DNA of 64,000 nucleotides from Ohtaekwangia sp966211525 (GCA_966211525.1 CBIHOZ010000012.1:1-64000), one strand, 5' to 3'. Positions 8,097 through 17,698 are shown, counted from the stretch's first letter. The notes: generated from the letters alone by a model not told the origin. Numbers and translations are program-made.

Positions 8097-11012
8097 TCAG
8101 GCACTCTGCTGCCAGAGTGTAAATTTAGCTACCTTCAGACGAAGCTCTTCAGGATCAAACGGTTTACTGATAAAGTCATTCATTCCGTTTTCCATAACCT
8201 TATCACGCATGCCGCTCATGGCAGCAGCCGTTAAGGCAATTATAGGTATCTCTTTAAAATACGGATCGTCTAAAGCGCGTATCTTGCGCGAAGCTTCGTA
8301 GCCATCCATACCCGGCATCTGCAAATCCATGAACACCATGTTATAGGATTTACGTGTCACCATGGTGAGTGCTTCAAAGCCATCGTTCGCTATATCTACC
8401 GACACACCCCATTGCTGCAAAAAATTAAGAGCAACAATCTGGTTGATACGATTATCTTCTACCAGCAACACGCTGATCGTTTCATCATCACCAAATTTAC
8501 CCGGTGCAGCGCTGGCTTCTGAGACCTGCACATCTTTACCTTTATCCATGGTTAACACAAACGAAAAGGTCGAGCCATACCCGGGAACACTTTCAAGATC
8601 AATCTTGCTTCCCATCAGGTGCAGTAATCCTTTCGTAATGGTAAGTCCTAAACCGGTACCGCCAAACCTGCGGGTAATATCGTTATCAGCCTGTGTAAAG
8701 TGTTCAAATATAGTTTCAAGCTTGTCTGCTTCTATACCTATACCTGTATCTTTTACAGAGAACTGTACTTTATATTTACCCTTATCTTCGCCCAGCGATT
8801 TCAACGATAATTCAACATAACCGCGCTCGGTAAATTTAATAGCGTTACTCAGCAGGTTGGTAACGATCTGCGAAATACGAACGGTATCACCTTTTAAAAA
8901 TTCAGGCAACTTCGAATCATACTTCAGGTATAGCGATATGTTTTTCTCCTGCGCCCGCGGCTCCAGCATCTGTCGGGTATCCGAAAGAAGCTTCTTCAGG
9001 TTTATATCAATGGATTCAAGAACCAGTTTACCGGCTTCAATCTTGCTGAAGTCCAGTATATCGTTGATGATGGTTAACAGGTTATGGCCTGAGAACTTCA
9101 ACAGGTTGAGTCGCTCACGCTGATCTTCGCGCGGATCGTTTTGCAAAAGTAAATTGGTGAGTCCGACAATAGCGTTCATCGGAGTACGTATCTCGTGACT
9201 CATCATCGACAGGAACAAACTCTTTGCGCGGGTTGCTTCTTCTGCTTTTTCCTTTGCAATTTGAAGCGAAGCCTCAAACTCTTTTCGTTTCGATATATCA
9301 CGCGAAGAACTCTGAAAGCCCGTCATATTCCCGTTGTCATCGTAAAACGGATGCGCGTTAGATTCCAGCCATACATACGTGCCGTCTTTTCTGCGCATGC
9401 GATATTCCAGCGTAGCAGAGTTTCCGGTAAATACAACAGACTGCAAGGTCTCTTTCACGTGTGTCTCATCGTCCGGGTGTATATTATCATACGGAGAACT
9501 TCCCACCAGTTCTTCCGAAGTATATCCCAGTATATCTTTTACTGAAGGTGATATAAATGTACGCGTTGCAGACTCATCAATCCGGTAGAGCGCAATCATA
9601 TCGCGGGTATTGCTCGAGAGCAGACGATATAACTCTTCGCTGTCGTGCAGCTTCTGAAACATTTGTTTGCGCTCGGTTATATCGTGCGTGGTACCTATAT
9701 ATCCAGTCAGCGTACCGGTATCATCCAGCATTGGTAACCCTTCGCTGATCACCCAGCGTACACCGCGTGTCTCATTCACGAATCGGAGTTCGATTTTGAA
9801 ACTTTGCTTCTCCACAAGAGCCTGTTGCAACGTAGCGATTGCACGCTCAACATCGTCCGGGTACACGGCCTTTATCCAGCCTTCCCGCAACATCTCTTCT
9901 TCCGGCATACCGGTGATCTCGCTGATACGCTTATTCACATAGGTACATGTACCGGTTGCATCAGTTTGAAAAATTCCAACCGGTGCATTTTCAGCCAGCG
10001 CACGAAAACGATTTTCGCTTTCCATTCGCTTCATCTCAATATTTTTCAGCGTTGTTATATCGCGCGATATAACACTTACTTTAACAACTTTGTAGTCGTC
10101 CGTAAACTGCATGTTTACATTCTGACCGATCCAGATTCCTTCTCCGCTTTTGCTAAGCATTATAAATTCCAGGTAGGTATTGCGCTTACCGGATTTACGT
10201 TGCTCCTTGTAAAAATCGAGAATGCGCTCGCGGTGATCCGGATATACCAGTTGCCAGTATTGCATGGCAAACAACTCTTCGCGTGTATACCCGGAAACTC
10301 GTTCCATCACCGGGTTTACAAATGAAAAGTATCCTTCCGGGTTAAGTTCATAGATAAGATCGGTAGCATTCTCTACCATCTCTCTATATTGACGTTCGCG
10401 TATTTCGAGCTGGTCTTGCAGTGTCTTAATGTGATCGAGATTACTGCGGCTCTCCCGGTTGAGTATCGCCAGTTTCATGTTGGATTCTTCCAACGTGTGG
10501 GCACGCTCATCCATCTGACATGCCATATATTTCAGCTCAATCTGTTTGATGACGTTGCGTGCAAGTGTACGCAGACTGAGACATTGAAAGTCGGTGAGGT
10601 GGCGGGGCTTCCGATCCATAATACATAACGTACCGAGCGTATAGCCATCCGTTGTAATCAGCGGCATGCCGGCATAGAACCGAATTCCCATAGAGCCTGT
10701 AACGAGTGGGCTGCCGGCAAATCGTTCATCCGCCAGTGCATTCGGTACAATCATTAAATCATTCTGTACTATAGCATGCGCACAAAAGGAATGCTCGCGC
10801 GGAGTTTCAGGTATATCAATTCCAACTTTCGCTTTGAACCATTGTCTGCGCTCATCAACCAAACTGATCAGTGCGATAGGAGCATCACAGATCGTGGCGA
10901 TCAGACGAACTATATCATCGAGATCTTTCTCATCATTTGTATCCAGTATCTCGAATTTACGAAGTGTCTCTAAACGGCTGTCTTCAGATGCTGTGGGCAG
11001 AAAGCAGTTCAT
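8097..11012 (-). CDS. GAF-PAS-PAS-PAS hybrid histidine kinase with C-terminal receiver
   Basis: A 971-residue soluble hybrid kinase. It has a GAF domain at about residues 20-165, a short coiled coil, and three PAS/PAC units at about 210-570 with typical PAC endings (ISRDITTLK, TTHDITERK, SSRDISKRK). HisKA carries acceptor His606 (SMMSHEIRTPMNAIVG), HATPase_c spans about 705-830, and a canonical receiver at about 845-965 has Asp in FMDLQMPGMDG and Lys in FISKPF. The start lies 29 bases after the Hpt gene at 11042, so the two are probably co-transcribed from the AATCAG-type promoter at 11530-11578. Hybrid kinase plus Hpt is the standard set for a His-Asp-His relay; the terminal regulator is not fixed by this sequence. 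Confidence 0.92.
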   Translation of the reverse strand: MNCFLPTASEDSRLETLRKFEILDTNDEKDLDDIVRLIATICDAPIALISLVDERRQWFKAKVGIDIPETPREHSFCAHAIVQNDLMIVPNALADERFAGSPLVTGSMGIRFYAGMPLITTDGYTLGTLCIMDRKPRHLTDFQCLSLRTLARNVIKQIELKYMACQMDERAHTLEESNMKLAILNRESRSNLDHIKTLQDQLEIRERQYREMVENATDLIYELNPEGYFSFVNPVMERVSGYTREELFAMQYWQLVYPDHRERILDFYKEQRKSGKRNTYLEFIMLSKSGEGIWIGQNVNMQFTDDYKVVKVSVISRDITTLKNIEMKRMESENRFRALAENAPVGIFQTDATGTCTYVNKRISEITGMPEEEMLREGWIKAVYPDDVERAIATLQQALVEKQSFKIELRFVNETRGVRWVISEGLPMLDDTGTLTGYIGTTHDITERKQMFQKLHDSEELYRLLSSNTRDMIALYRIDESATRTFISPSVKDILGYTSEELVGSSPYDNIHPDDETHVKETLQSVVFTGNSATLEYRMRRKDGTYVWLESNAHPFYDDNGNMTGFQSSSRDISKRKEFEASLQIAKEKAEEATRAKSLFLSMMSHEIRTPMNAIVGLTNLLLQNDPREDQRERLNLLKFSGHNLLTIINDILDFSKIEAGKLVLESIDINLKKLLSDTRQMLEPRAQEKNISLYLKYDSKLPEFLKGDTVRISQIVTNLLSNAIKFTERGYVELSLKSLGEDKGKYKVQFSVKDTGIGIEADKLETIFEHFTQADNDITRRFGGTGLGLTITKGLLHLMGSKIDLESVPGYGSTFSFVLTMDKGKDVQVSEASAAPGKFGDDETISVLLVEDNRINQIVALNFLQQWGVSVDIANDGFEALTMVTRKSYNMVFMDLQMPGMDGYEASRKIRALDDPYFKEIPIIALTAAAMSGMRDKVMENGMNDFISKPFDPEELRLKVAKFTLWQQSA

Positions 11013-11041
11013 TGGGGGGGTTGTTATAGAGAGAGTCTTGA

Positions 11042-11488
11042 TTAGGTTAATTTTTTGAGAATGGTTTCCGCTTCCTCCATCAATACTTCATGCGAAGTGA
11101 TGAGTGCGGCAACGCGGCTTTTATAGTCAGGATCACTTACGTGATCTGCAGTTTCTTCCAGGTGAATAATCTCTGAGTATAGCGAGTCTGAACATAACAG
11201 CGATGTTGACGATTTCAGTTTATGCAGTATACGCGCTACATCAGCAACATTTTCTGCCATAGTAATGGTGCGAAGTTCTTCGAGCAACGCTGGTGTAAAT
11301 TCAAGAAAGGCTTCGATCAGCTCTGCCTGTATCTTGTCATAACCACCGGTGAGCTTATCAAACTTGTCATGATCGAAATAGCGCTCTACCGCTTTCGGTT
11401 TATTCATAACATCCCGGCCATGAACAGATAACTCTACGAATGTCTGCTTATTGTAGAATGCTGGATTGATGGATCTGCTCGCGCTCAT
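11042..11488 (-). CDS. Hpt-domain phosphotransfer protein
   Basis: A 148-residue, all-helical, soluble protein. The C-terminal hundred residues form an Hpt domain with acceptor His89 in the motif ARILHKLKSST (H-x2-K-x-S type). There is no kinase or receiver domain, so it can only relay phosphate between receivers. It is the first gene of the transcript that continues into the hybrid kinase at 8097, whose C-terminal receiver is its likely donor. The upstream region contains the AATCAG-N7-CTGATT promoter shared with four other units in this window. ATG at 11488 lies about 35 bases downstream of the predicted transcription start. Confidence 0.85.
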   Translation of the reverse strand: MSASRSINPAFYNKQTFVELSVHGRDVMNKPKAVERYFDHDKFDKLTGGYDKIQAELIEAFLEFTPALLEELRTITMAENVADVARILHKLKSSTSLLCSDSLYSEIIHLEETADHVSDPDYKSRVAALITSHEVLMEEAETILKKLT

Positions 11489-11529
11489 AATTTTAAAATT
11501 TAATAGTTACTGCGTAGTTGTTCGTCATA

Positions 11530-11578
11530 CAAAAGTGAAATGAAAAAACGTCAAAAAAATCAGTGACAACCTGATTTT
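11530..11578 (-). promoter_or_regulatory. Shared-type promoter: AATCAG-N7-CTGATT plus -7 TTTG (site 1, Hpt)
   Basis: The inverted repeat occupies 11558-11576 with perfect 6-base arms. On the minus strand the TTTG of the -7 element lies at 11533-11530. Counting from the first A of AAAATCAG, TTTG is at bases 46-49, as in the four other copies. Transcription is predicted to start near 11523, upstream of the ATG at 11488. Confidence 0.7.
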
Positions 11579-11605
11579 TACCGAGATCGTGAGCGCTCCT
11601 ATGTC

Positions 11606-11622
11606 CTAAGGATTTTCCTTAG
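11606..11622 (-). terminator. Small perfect hairpin, possible terminator of the soluble kinase gene
   Basis: CTAAGGA-TTT-TCCTTAG forms a perfect 7-base stem 27 bases after the stop of the kinase at 11649. No clear U-run follows on the minus strand, so its role as a terminator is uncertain; it lies about 28 bases upstream of the site-1 promoter repeat. Confidence 0.35.
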
Positions 11623-11648
11623 AAAATAGGTAGAACACCTAGAAGCCA

Positions 11649-12398
11649 TCACGATTTGAGGTTGGGAATCCACACGAAAAAGCTTGACCCGGAACCTTCC
11701 TCCGAGGTTACTGTAATACTCCCTCCCATTTTCCGAAGCACTTCATTGACTACATACAGGCCAATACCCGCTCCCTGCGATTGTTGTGCTCCGCGGAAGA
11801 AAAGCTGAAATATATTTTTCTGGATCTCCGAAGACATGCCGATACCGTTGTCCAATACCTTAACATGACATCCGTTTTCGTTAACGCGCACAAATATATC
11901 TATATGCTTGTCTGCTTTACCGGGATCATTAAACACCAGCGCATTCGAGATAAGTTGTATGAGAATGAGATTGAGTCGCTCTACATCTGTATACAACGGT
12001 ACGGTCTGTGTTATACTCTTCGAAAAACGGATCTGTTTATTTTCTGCATCTCTGCTATAGCGCTCCAGTATAACATCGATGGCTTTGGACATCGATACTG
12101 ACTCGATCACGAGATCTCTTCTTGAATTTACCAGGAAGTGCTCAAGGTCATTCAGAATGGTTTCCATTTTATTAACGGTTTTCTGAATAAGTTCAAGATG
12201 CTTATGCGGATCTTCTGGTGCTTCCGGATTCTGCAAAAGTTTTATAAGACCTGAAATGGATTTCAAAGGTCCGCGCATTGTATGAGAGCACCCGTATAAA
12301 AATTTATCAATAACATTCTTAGCTTTTGCAAGCTCTTGTGCTATTGATGTATCGGTGCGCTTTTGTTCTCCCATTGTTTGTAAATTGACTTGTACCAT
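11649..12398 (-). CDS. Small soluble histidine kinase (HisKA-HATPase)
   Basis: About 249 residues with no sensor or membrane domain. A short coiled lead-in is followed by a HisKA domain (GCSHTMRGPLKSISG, acceptor His39) and HATPase_c (LILIQLISNALVFN, VLDNGIGM, GAGIGLYVVNEV). The frame is open upstream to a TTG at 12431, but the predicted promoter places the transcript start near 12410, so the ATG at 12398 is preferred. With no input domain, it probably responds to a partner such as the GAF protein encoded just upstream. It is one of five units with the AATCAG-type promoter. Confidence 0.85.
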   Translation of the reverse strand: MVQVNLQTMGEQKRTDTSIAQELAKAKNVIDKFLYGCSHTMRGPLKSISGLIKLLQNPEAPEDPHKHLELIQKTVNKMETILNDLEHFLVNSRRDLVIESVSMSKAIDVILERYSRDAENKQIRFSKSITQTVPLYTDVERLNLILIQLISNALVFNDPGKADKHIDIFVRVNENGCHVKVLDNGIGMSSEIQKNIFQLFFRGAQQSQGAGIGLYVVNEVLRKMGGSITVTSEEGSGSSFFVWIPNLKS

Positions 12399-12415
12399 AG
12401 CTGTAAACTGTGTGT

Positions 12416-12464
12416 CAAAATTCGATAACAATGTGTAGACTTGAATCCGTGGGAAACTGATTTT
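12416..12464 (-). promoter_or_regulatory. Shared-type promoter (site 2, soluble kinase)
   Basis: The inverted repeat lies at 12444-12462 (AATCCG/CTGATT on the plus strand, one arm base changed). TTTG of the -7 element is at 12419-12416 on the minus strand, at the same fixed distance as the other copies. Predicted transcription start is near 12410, just upstream of the ATG at 12398. Confidence 0.6.
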
Positions 12465-12513
12465 GAAAAAATAAGGACGGAGATTTCATCAGCGAATCTC
12501 GTCAGTAAAATCC

Positions 12514-13014
12514 TTAGACTGCCGGAATACTATTCTTCATTTCAAGATGTACTGCAATAACACGACTGATGATGCTCAGCGACTGAATCTGTTCTCCTGA
12601 AAATCTGCGAGGCTTGCTGTCCGACAACGTAATTATACCCATGCGATTACCCTGACTATTGATGATCGGCATACCAGCCATAAAGCGGATAACGGGTTGA
12701 TCGAGTACGCGGGAATCAAACTTGAACACTACATCTTTCAGTGTGTCCTCAACTTCTGTATACTGCTCGTGTCGTATGAATGTTTCCCATAAACCAATAC
12801 GCTCCGTTGAAAGTATAGTTCCTGCGGATGCAGCTACACGTAACACAGCGTTCTCATAAACACAAATAGATACCGAAGTGGTACGACTGATGGTGATCGA
12901 TAGCTGCGCAAGCTCTTTCCAGAAACGTTCACCGAAAACACCTGCCTCTGCATGAGACAACAACAACTTTCCTTTTTCACCTGTTAGTAGATCCGAATCG
13001 GGCGTTGTTGCCAT
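12514..13014 (-). CDS. GAF-domain protein
   Basis: A 166-residue soluble protein consisting of a single GAF domain. Recognisable features are the VSICVYENAVLRVAAS strand region, the FMAGMPIINSQGNRMGIITLSD core and the terminal SLSIISRVIAVHLE helix. It resembles the GAF domain of the hybrid kinase at 8097, which has FYAGMPLITTDGYTLGTLCIMD at the equivalent place, so the two may share ancestry. It has no output domain and is probably a sensory or regulatory partner of the soluble kinase encoded downstream. It has its own AATCAG-type promoter. Confidence 0.82.
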   Translation of the reverse strand: MATTPDSDLLTGEKGKLLLSHAEAGVFGERFWKELAQLSITISRTTSVSICVYENAVLRVAASAGTILSTERIGLWETFIRHEQYTEVEDTLKDVVFKFDSRVLDQPVIRFMAGMPIINSQGNRMGIITLSDSKPRRFSGEQIQSLSIISRVIAVHLEMKNSIPAV

Positions 13015-13037
13015 GGCTTAAATGCGTTAATCAGAAA

Positions 13038-13109
13038 CAAATGTCTGATTGCGCACCCTGAAATCTGACAGCAATAGAATGATTTTACAAAATCAGGGTA
13101 TTACTGATA
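13038..13109 (-). promoter_or_regulatory. Shared-type promoter with a second upstream palindrome (site 3, GAF protein)
   Basis: TTTG of the -7 element is at 13041-13038 on the minus strand, exactly 45 bases after the start of AAAATCA at 13086. The proximal repeat (13066-13084) is degenerate, but a better one, AATCAG-N7-CTGATA, lies immediately upstream at 13091-13109. Predicted transcription start is near 13031, upstream of the ATG at 13014. Confidence 0.55.
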
Positions 13110-13126
13110 TAGCCTACGTGAAAAGC

Positions 13127-13807
13127 TTAGTATCGCGTTACCTTGCGCTCCAGCGCATATCGCACCAGTTGCGCTGTGCCGGTGAGCCCGAGTTTATCTT
13201 GTATGTGCAGTTTGTGTGTTTCCACGGTTTTAACGCTGATGAAAAGTTCTTCCCCGATCTGTTTGAGACTTTTTCCTTCAGCAATAAGTGTCAGTACTTC
13301 TTCTTCGCGTTTGGAGAGTACACTGCCCTTGAGTCTTTCACTGCGATCGCTATCCCGTGAAGGTTTTTGTGGCGATGAAAATTCCTCGAGCACCAGCGAG
13401 GTTATATCAGTACCAAAATACTTTTCACCTTTCATCACACTGCGCACGGCCTTCAGCAGTACATCGGATGTTGTGCTCTTGTTGAGATAGCCATCCATCC
13501 CGCTGCGAAGGCCCGCCCGTATAAAATCTTTATTTACCTCACTGGACACCAGTATAACTTTTACATGCGGGTTTTGTTCTTTGATCCAGCGCGTAGCTTC
13601 AATGCCCGTCATCCCCTTCATTACTATATCCATAATGACTATATCCGGCGAAAGTTCTGTGGCATAATTAACAGCTTCTTCTCCACTCTCTACGCTCTTC
13701 AGAATTTCAACTTCTCCGCTTTCACGCAACAACGACACAATACCCTGTCGCACCAATCCGTGATCGTCTACAACTATAACTTTTACAGAACTCATAACTT
13801 CATTCAT
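13127..13807 (-). CDS. NarL/FixJ-type response regulator (REC-LuxR HTH)
   Basis: A 226-residue regulator. The N-terminal receiver has its acidic pair in VIVVDDHGLVRQG, the phospho-acceptor in VIMDIVMKGMTG and the Lys at YLNKST. The C-terminal LuxR helix-turn-helix is clear (SKREEEVLTLIAEGKSLKQIG and ISVKTVETHKLHIQDKLG). It overlaps the upstream receiver gene by four bases (ATGA), making a kinase-receiver-regulator operon with 13804 and 14165. It is the only NarL-type DNA-binding regulator in the window. Proteins of this fold bind inverted repeats and often activate from about -40, so it is a reasonable candidate for the AATCAG-N7-CTGATT promoters nearby; this is inferred from proximity only. 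Confidence 0.93.
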   Translation of the reverse strand: MNEVMSSVKVIVVDDHGLVRQGIVSLLRESGEVEILKSVESGEEAVNYATELSPDIVIMDIVMKGMTGIEATRWIKEQNPHVKVILVSSEVNKDFIRAGLRSGMDGYLNKSTTSDVLLKAVRSVMKGEKYFGTDITSLVLEEFSSPQKPSRDSDRSERLKGSVLSKREEEVLTLIAEGKSLKQIGEELFISVKTVETHKLHIQDKLGLTGTAQLVRYALERKVTRY

Positions 13808-14172
13808 TTATCCAATATACTTTTAACGATTTCGTGCAGATCATCCAACGAGCAAGGCTTCTTTATAAAAGCCTTTACGTTCAGACTTAATGCCCGCGCT
13901 TCATTTTCATGCGGTGGCTTGGCTGAAAATATAGCTACCGGTATATGTTGCATGGTCTTATCCTGTTTTATCTTTTCTATCAAAGCGAATCCGTCCAGCT
14001 TGGGCATCAGTAAATCTGTGATGATAAGATCAGGTTTACTATAGGCCAGCCTTCTATACGCATCGTGTCCGTTCGAGCAAGACTCTACATCATATCCCTC
14101 CATCGTGAGAAAATCAGTTACATGTTGCAGCAGGTCCGGAGTATCTTCTACTACCATAATTTTCTTAGGCAT
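13804..14172 (-). CDS. Single-domain response regulator
   Basis: A 122-residue stand-alone receiver with all key residues: acidic pair in IMVVEDTPD, phospho-acceptor Asp in IITDLLMPKLDG, a Ser switch in VAIFSAKP and Lys in FIKKPCS. The gene begins inside the end of the kinase gene (8-base overlap) and overlaps the start of the NarL-type regulator by four bases, so all three are probably translated in a coupled manner. It may compete with, or relay to, the regulator downstream. Confidence 0.92.
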   Translation of the reverse strand: MPKKIMVVEDTPDLLQHVTDFLTMEGYDVESCSNGHDAYRRLAYSKPDLIITDLLMPKLDGFALIEKIKQDKTMQHIPVAIFSAKPPHENEARALSLNVKAFIKKPCSLDDLHEIVKSILDK

Positions 14173-16852
14173 GTTCCAACGGAATTACAATGGTTATTTC
14201 GGTGCCTTGTCCTATTATACTCTTTATATCTACATAACCCCGCAGCAGGTCCAGAGCCTTCTTGATAATAGAAAGCCCAAGCCCTGTACCTTCTACATCA
14301 GCAGCATTACTCGCGCGGTAAAACGGTTCAAAAAGATTTTTAATATCCTGTTCCGGTATACCGATGCCGTAATCTTTTACGCCAATGGCAAGCTTGTTAT
14401 AGTCTGCCGTTACAAACAAGTCTACATACGAAGCACCCGGCGAAAACTTGACTGCATTGGTAAGCAGGTTTAATACCATCGTACGAATCAGTTTTTCATC
14501 CGTGCTCACAGTATCCGCTGTACCATTTATATGCAGGCGTATCGTATGTGTATTACCCGTACTTTGTTCAATTTCATTCTTCAATCGCTCAAACGTATCG
14601 GCAATATTTACTTGGGATAAATGTACCACCAGCTTTCCCGCTTCTGTTTTACCGATCAATAGTACATCATCCAGTAAGTGCGTCATATGTCCCACCTGCT
14701 TTTCGATGTTGTCCAAACGTTTATCAACTTCTTCCGGTGTGATCTTCTGCTTATACTTTTTGATAAAACCTGATGCCAGTGAAATAGACGAGAGCGGTGT
14801 CCGGAATTCGTGGGAAGCAATGGAAACAAATTTACTCTTCATTTCCACAAGCTCTTTTTCCTTTTGCAACGCCTCATTCAGTTCGCGTGTTCGATCATAT
14901 ACCATGCGCTCCAGGTTTTGCTTGTATTCAATAAGCTCGGTTATATTCTGACCGACAATCGTTGCACCAACAATTTTATGTTCTGCATCTTTTCGTGGTG
15001 AAACACTGAGTAACAACGATATCTTTTGCTTCCTGCGACTCAACACCGGCAATTCAAAATTACTTACCGGCACACCACTGAGAGCATCTTTCATAATGGC
15101 TGTTACCACTTCATGATATTCCGGCTCAAGTAAATTACTGATCCAATCGCGGCCAATCATTTCGGTTCTCGAAAAACCCGTGAGTTCTGCTGATACACGA
15201 TTCCATTCGTTTATCTTTCCATGCTGATCGATACCAAATATAGGCACGTTGGCATTTTCAATTAAGCTTGATAACTCGCGTGCAATCGCAGTGAGTGTAC
15301 CTTCAAATTCTTTCTGCTCATTTATATCGTGTGCTTCAATGCAATACCCGAAGAGTTTACCTTCTGCTGACTGCACTTGGCTGATGGTAATTTTAAACCA
15401 TGCTGCTTCGAGGCCACCATTCTGCAAGTTTGCTTCGTATGAAATCATCTCGCCATTCTCTACCCGTTCCAGTAAATACGTAAAGGCACTCCTGCGATCT
15501 TCATCTATATACTCCAGCAGGTTTACTCCTGTCTTCAATTCTTTGTTGGTACGCAGCAATACATTCTGAAAGTTAGCTTTGTTAAAGGCGATAATGGTAT
15601 AATCGGGAGACAGCAACGTAAACGAGTCGCGGGTGTTATCAAATATAGCCTTCAGGTTTGCCTCCGACTCCCGCAAAATATTTTCCTGTTCCTTCAACTG
15701 CGTAATGTCCGATGCGATGATGGCAACATGTGTAGTCTTTCCATCGGTTATAATCGGCTCGTAACGTACCGAGTGATATATAGCATTATTCTCTATATAA
15801 AACACAGCCGTTGTCTTTACCAGTTTACCCTCGAGTGCTTCCTGGAAAAATTGTCTCGAAACGTCCCTTCGTTCCTTCGTTGTAATATCCCAGATATACT
15901 TCCCTACAACTGGCCGCACACCGGTTACAGCTTCTGCAAAGAATTCAAAGGCTTTGTTGAACAACAATACTTTTCCGGTAACATCCATCAATACTATATT
16001 TTCCTGTGTGTTCGAGAAAATAATATCGAGTTGCTGCTGGTAACGGAGTATAATTTCTTCAGCCTTCTTTTGATTGGTAATATCAACAATGATTCCCTCC
16101 TGTCGCACCGGCATATCATATTCATCATCAATCACGCGCATCTTTTCAAAGAGCCACCGGTAATCATCATCGGCTGTGCGAATGCGATAGGTACATTCGG
16201 CATATCCGTCCAGCGAAACATTTCTGAGTGCTTCTTCTTTTAAAGGCCAGTCTTCTTCCAATACCAGATCTTGCCAATATATAGCATCATTCATTACTTC
16301 ACCCTGCACGTTGTCGCCCAGCACCTGCGTTGCCGAGCGGCTCAGGTAATGTTTACCACCACCGGTCAGATCGATCGACCAGATTATATCCTGGGAAGAA
16401 TCCAGTACGCGGTTAAGCTGTTCATCTTTCTGACGAAGTATAGTTTGTGTCTGCTCTGCTATTTTTTCGTGTGCATCTTCCAGCTGCCGGTTGGTATATT
16501 TCAGCTGCTCGTTTGCTGTAGCAAATTCTTTATTGCTGATTAACAGTGCTTCGTGGCGTTTGTTCAATTCCAGGAATGCCTGGCGTTTACGAAGCGCATA
16601 AACAACAACACCGGCAGTCAACACCAGCAAGCACACAAAAGCGACTAACACTATAGATATAGGCTGATTGCCTTCTGCACGAACCCCGAAGTCAGGTTGA
16701 GGCAGCAACGTATATATATCGGCGATAACGGAAAAAGGTGCAGATCCGGCATACGAAAATCCGGCACGGGATTCTTCATAGCGGCCCGTCCGGTTACTGA
16801 AAAATAACAACTGCAAACAAAACAAAATACAAAGCCAATGATGTATCCGCAT
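14165..16852 (-). CDS. Membrane-bound multi-PAS sensor histidine kinase
   Basis: An 895-residue kinase. The N terminus has a signal-like hydrophobic helix, about 50 periplasmic residues and a membrane segment (about residues 63-84). A long coiled coil (85-145) and four PAS units follow (about 145-270, 275-395, 395-515 and 525-645), with PAC endings such as IIVDITNQK, IASDITQLK and EAHDINEQK. HisKA has its acceptor at His681 (SIASHEFRTPLSSISLASG) and HATPase_c ends near residue 893 (GTGLGLSIIKKAL). It heads a kinase-receiver-NarL regulator operon. Two 12-base direct repeats lie 30-55 bases upstream of the ATG. Confidence 0.92.
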   Translation of the reverse strand: MRIHHWLCILFCLQLLFFSNRTGRYEESRAGFSYAGSAPFSVIADIYTLLPQPDFGVRAEGNQPISIVLVAFVCLLVLTAGVVVYALRKRQAFLELNKRHEALLISNKEFATANEQLKYTNRQLEDAHEKIAEQTQTILRQKDEQLNRVLDSSQDIIWSIDLTGGGKHYLSRSATQVLGDNVQGEVMNDAIYWQDLVLEEDWPLKEEALRNVSLDGYAECTYRIRTADDDYRWLFEKMRVIDDEYDMPVRQEGIIVDITNQKKAEEIILRYQQQLDIIFSNTQENIVLMDVTGKVLLFNKAFEFFAEAVTGVRPVVGKYIWDITTKERRDVSRQFFQEALEGKLVKTTAVFYIENNAIYHSVRYEPIITDGKTTHVAIIASDITQLKEQENILRESEANLKAIFDNTRDSFTLLSPDYTIIAFNKANFQNVLLRTNKELKTGVNLLEYIDEDRRSAFTYLLERVENGEMISYEANLQNGGLEAAWFKITISQVQSAEGKLFGYCIEAHDINEQKEFEGTLTAIARELSSLIENANVPIFGIDQHGKINEWNRVSAELTGFSRTEMIGRDWISNLLEPEYHEVVTAIMKDALSGVPVSNFELPVLSRRKQKISLLLSVSPRKDAEHKIVGATIVGQNITELIEYKQNLERMVYDRTRELNEALQKEKELVEMKSKFVSIASHEFRTPLSSISLASGFIKKYKQKITPEEVDKRLDNIEKQVGHMTHLLDDVLLIGKTEAGKLVVHLSQVNIADTFERLKNEIEQSTGNTHTIRLHINGTADTVSTDEKLIRTMVLNLLTNAVKFSPGASYVDLFVTADYNKLAIGVKDYGIGIPEQDIKNLFEPFYRASNAADVEGTGLGLSIIKKALDLLRGYVDIKSIIGQGTEITIVIPLEHA

Positions 16853-17236
16853 CGTTGAAAAATTCAGATCAACACAATTACTCTAAAATGATCTCACTAA
16901 AATGATCTAACCTATAATAACCAGTAATCTATTGCACGGTCAGGAATGTGCAGGATCTCCAATTCAAACAATCTCTATCGATCAATTTAATGTAGAAAAT
17001 AGTGAAATATCAGAAATAAAAAAAATCCAACCTGATGAATACACGCAGAACGGATGAATTAAGACAACACAGTTGAGACAACGCGCATTAACAGGACAAC
17101 AATTACAAAATGTTGCAACGTAAAATGTTGAAACGCAGGACAGACATACTCGCAAATCAAGAAATGAAATACAGTTTTAAACGCTCCAACCTGCGACCGG
17201 CATCTCTTACGGACAATAATATATAGCGGCACCAGG
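16853..17236. other. Intergenic region, no gene seen
   Basis: These 384 bases separate the kinase operon from the iron-permease-like gene and contain no convincing frame. The only structure noticed is the pair of direct repeats at 16883-16908 close to the kinase start. The rest is A-rich and without obvious hairpins. Confidence 0.5.
16883..16908. promoter_or_regulatory. Direct repeat CTAAAATGATCT x2, 14-bp period
   Basis: Two identical 12-mers at 16883-16894 and 16897-16908 lie 31-56 bases upstream of the kinase ATG. They could be a regulator site or lie within the promoter; nothing else in the window matches them. Confidence 0.3.
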
Positions 17237-17698
17237 TTATCGTCCTTCTTTCTCTGCTTGTTTTTCTTCGTGCAGCTCTTCTGCTTCTTCGATGGAGTGT
17301 GTTTGTTGCATGCTGCCTTCTTCTTTACTCATGTTGGCAAGCTTCGCATAAAACTTGCGCAGTACTCTAAGTTCTTCTTCCGTAAGGTCTTCAACAGACA
17401 CCAGGCGATTGCTTGCTTTGCTATGCGCTGCTACCAGTTCGTTCAGTTTAAGATGTATAGCGATTGATTCTTTATTCTGACTGCGTTGAATGAGAAACAC
17501 CATCAGAAACGTGATGATGGTAGTGCCTGTATTTATAACCAGTTGCCAGGTATCAGAATAATGGAAGATGGGGCCGGTGATTAACCAAACAAATATCAAC
17601 ACGACCGCTACCAGGAAAGCTGACGAACTGCCAACTACACTGGTTACCACAGTGGAAAATTTTTCCAGTGTGGTTATTTTTTTACGAGTTGTATTCAT
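17237..17698 (-). CDS. Low-affinity iron permease family protein
   Basis: A 153-residue membrane protein with two hydrophobic helices (AFLVAVVLIFVWLITGPIF and LVINTGTTIITFLMVFLI). A cytoplasmic part follows containing the phrase QRSQNKESIAIHLKLNEL and an acidic, Lys/Glu-rich tail. This pattern is that of the bacterial proteins placed in the low-affinity iron permease family. Their transport role is not well established, so the function is tentative. It stands alone on its strand, with a divergent small gene upstream. Confidence 0.8.
   Translation of the reverse strand: MNTTRKKITTLEKFSTVVTSVVGSSSAFLVAVVLIFVWLITGPIFHYSDTWQLVINTGTTIITFLMVFLIQRSQNKESIAIHLKLNELVAAHSKASNRLVSVEDLTEEELRVLRKFYAKLANMSKEEGSMQQTHSIEEAEELHEEKQAEKEGR

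Noticed and set aside
12399..12431. N-terminal extension of the soluble kinase starting at TTG
   Set aside because: The predicted transcription start (about 12410) lies downstream of that TTG, and an ATG at 12398 gives a normal N terminus.
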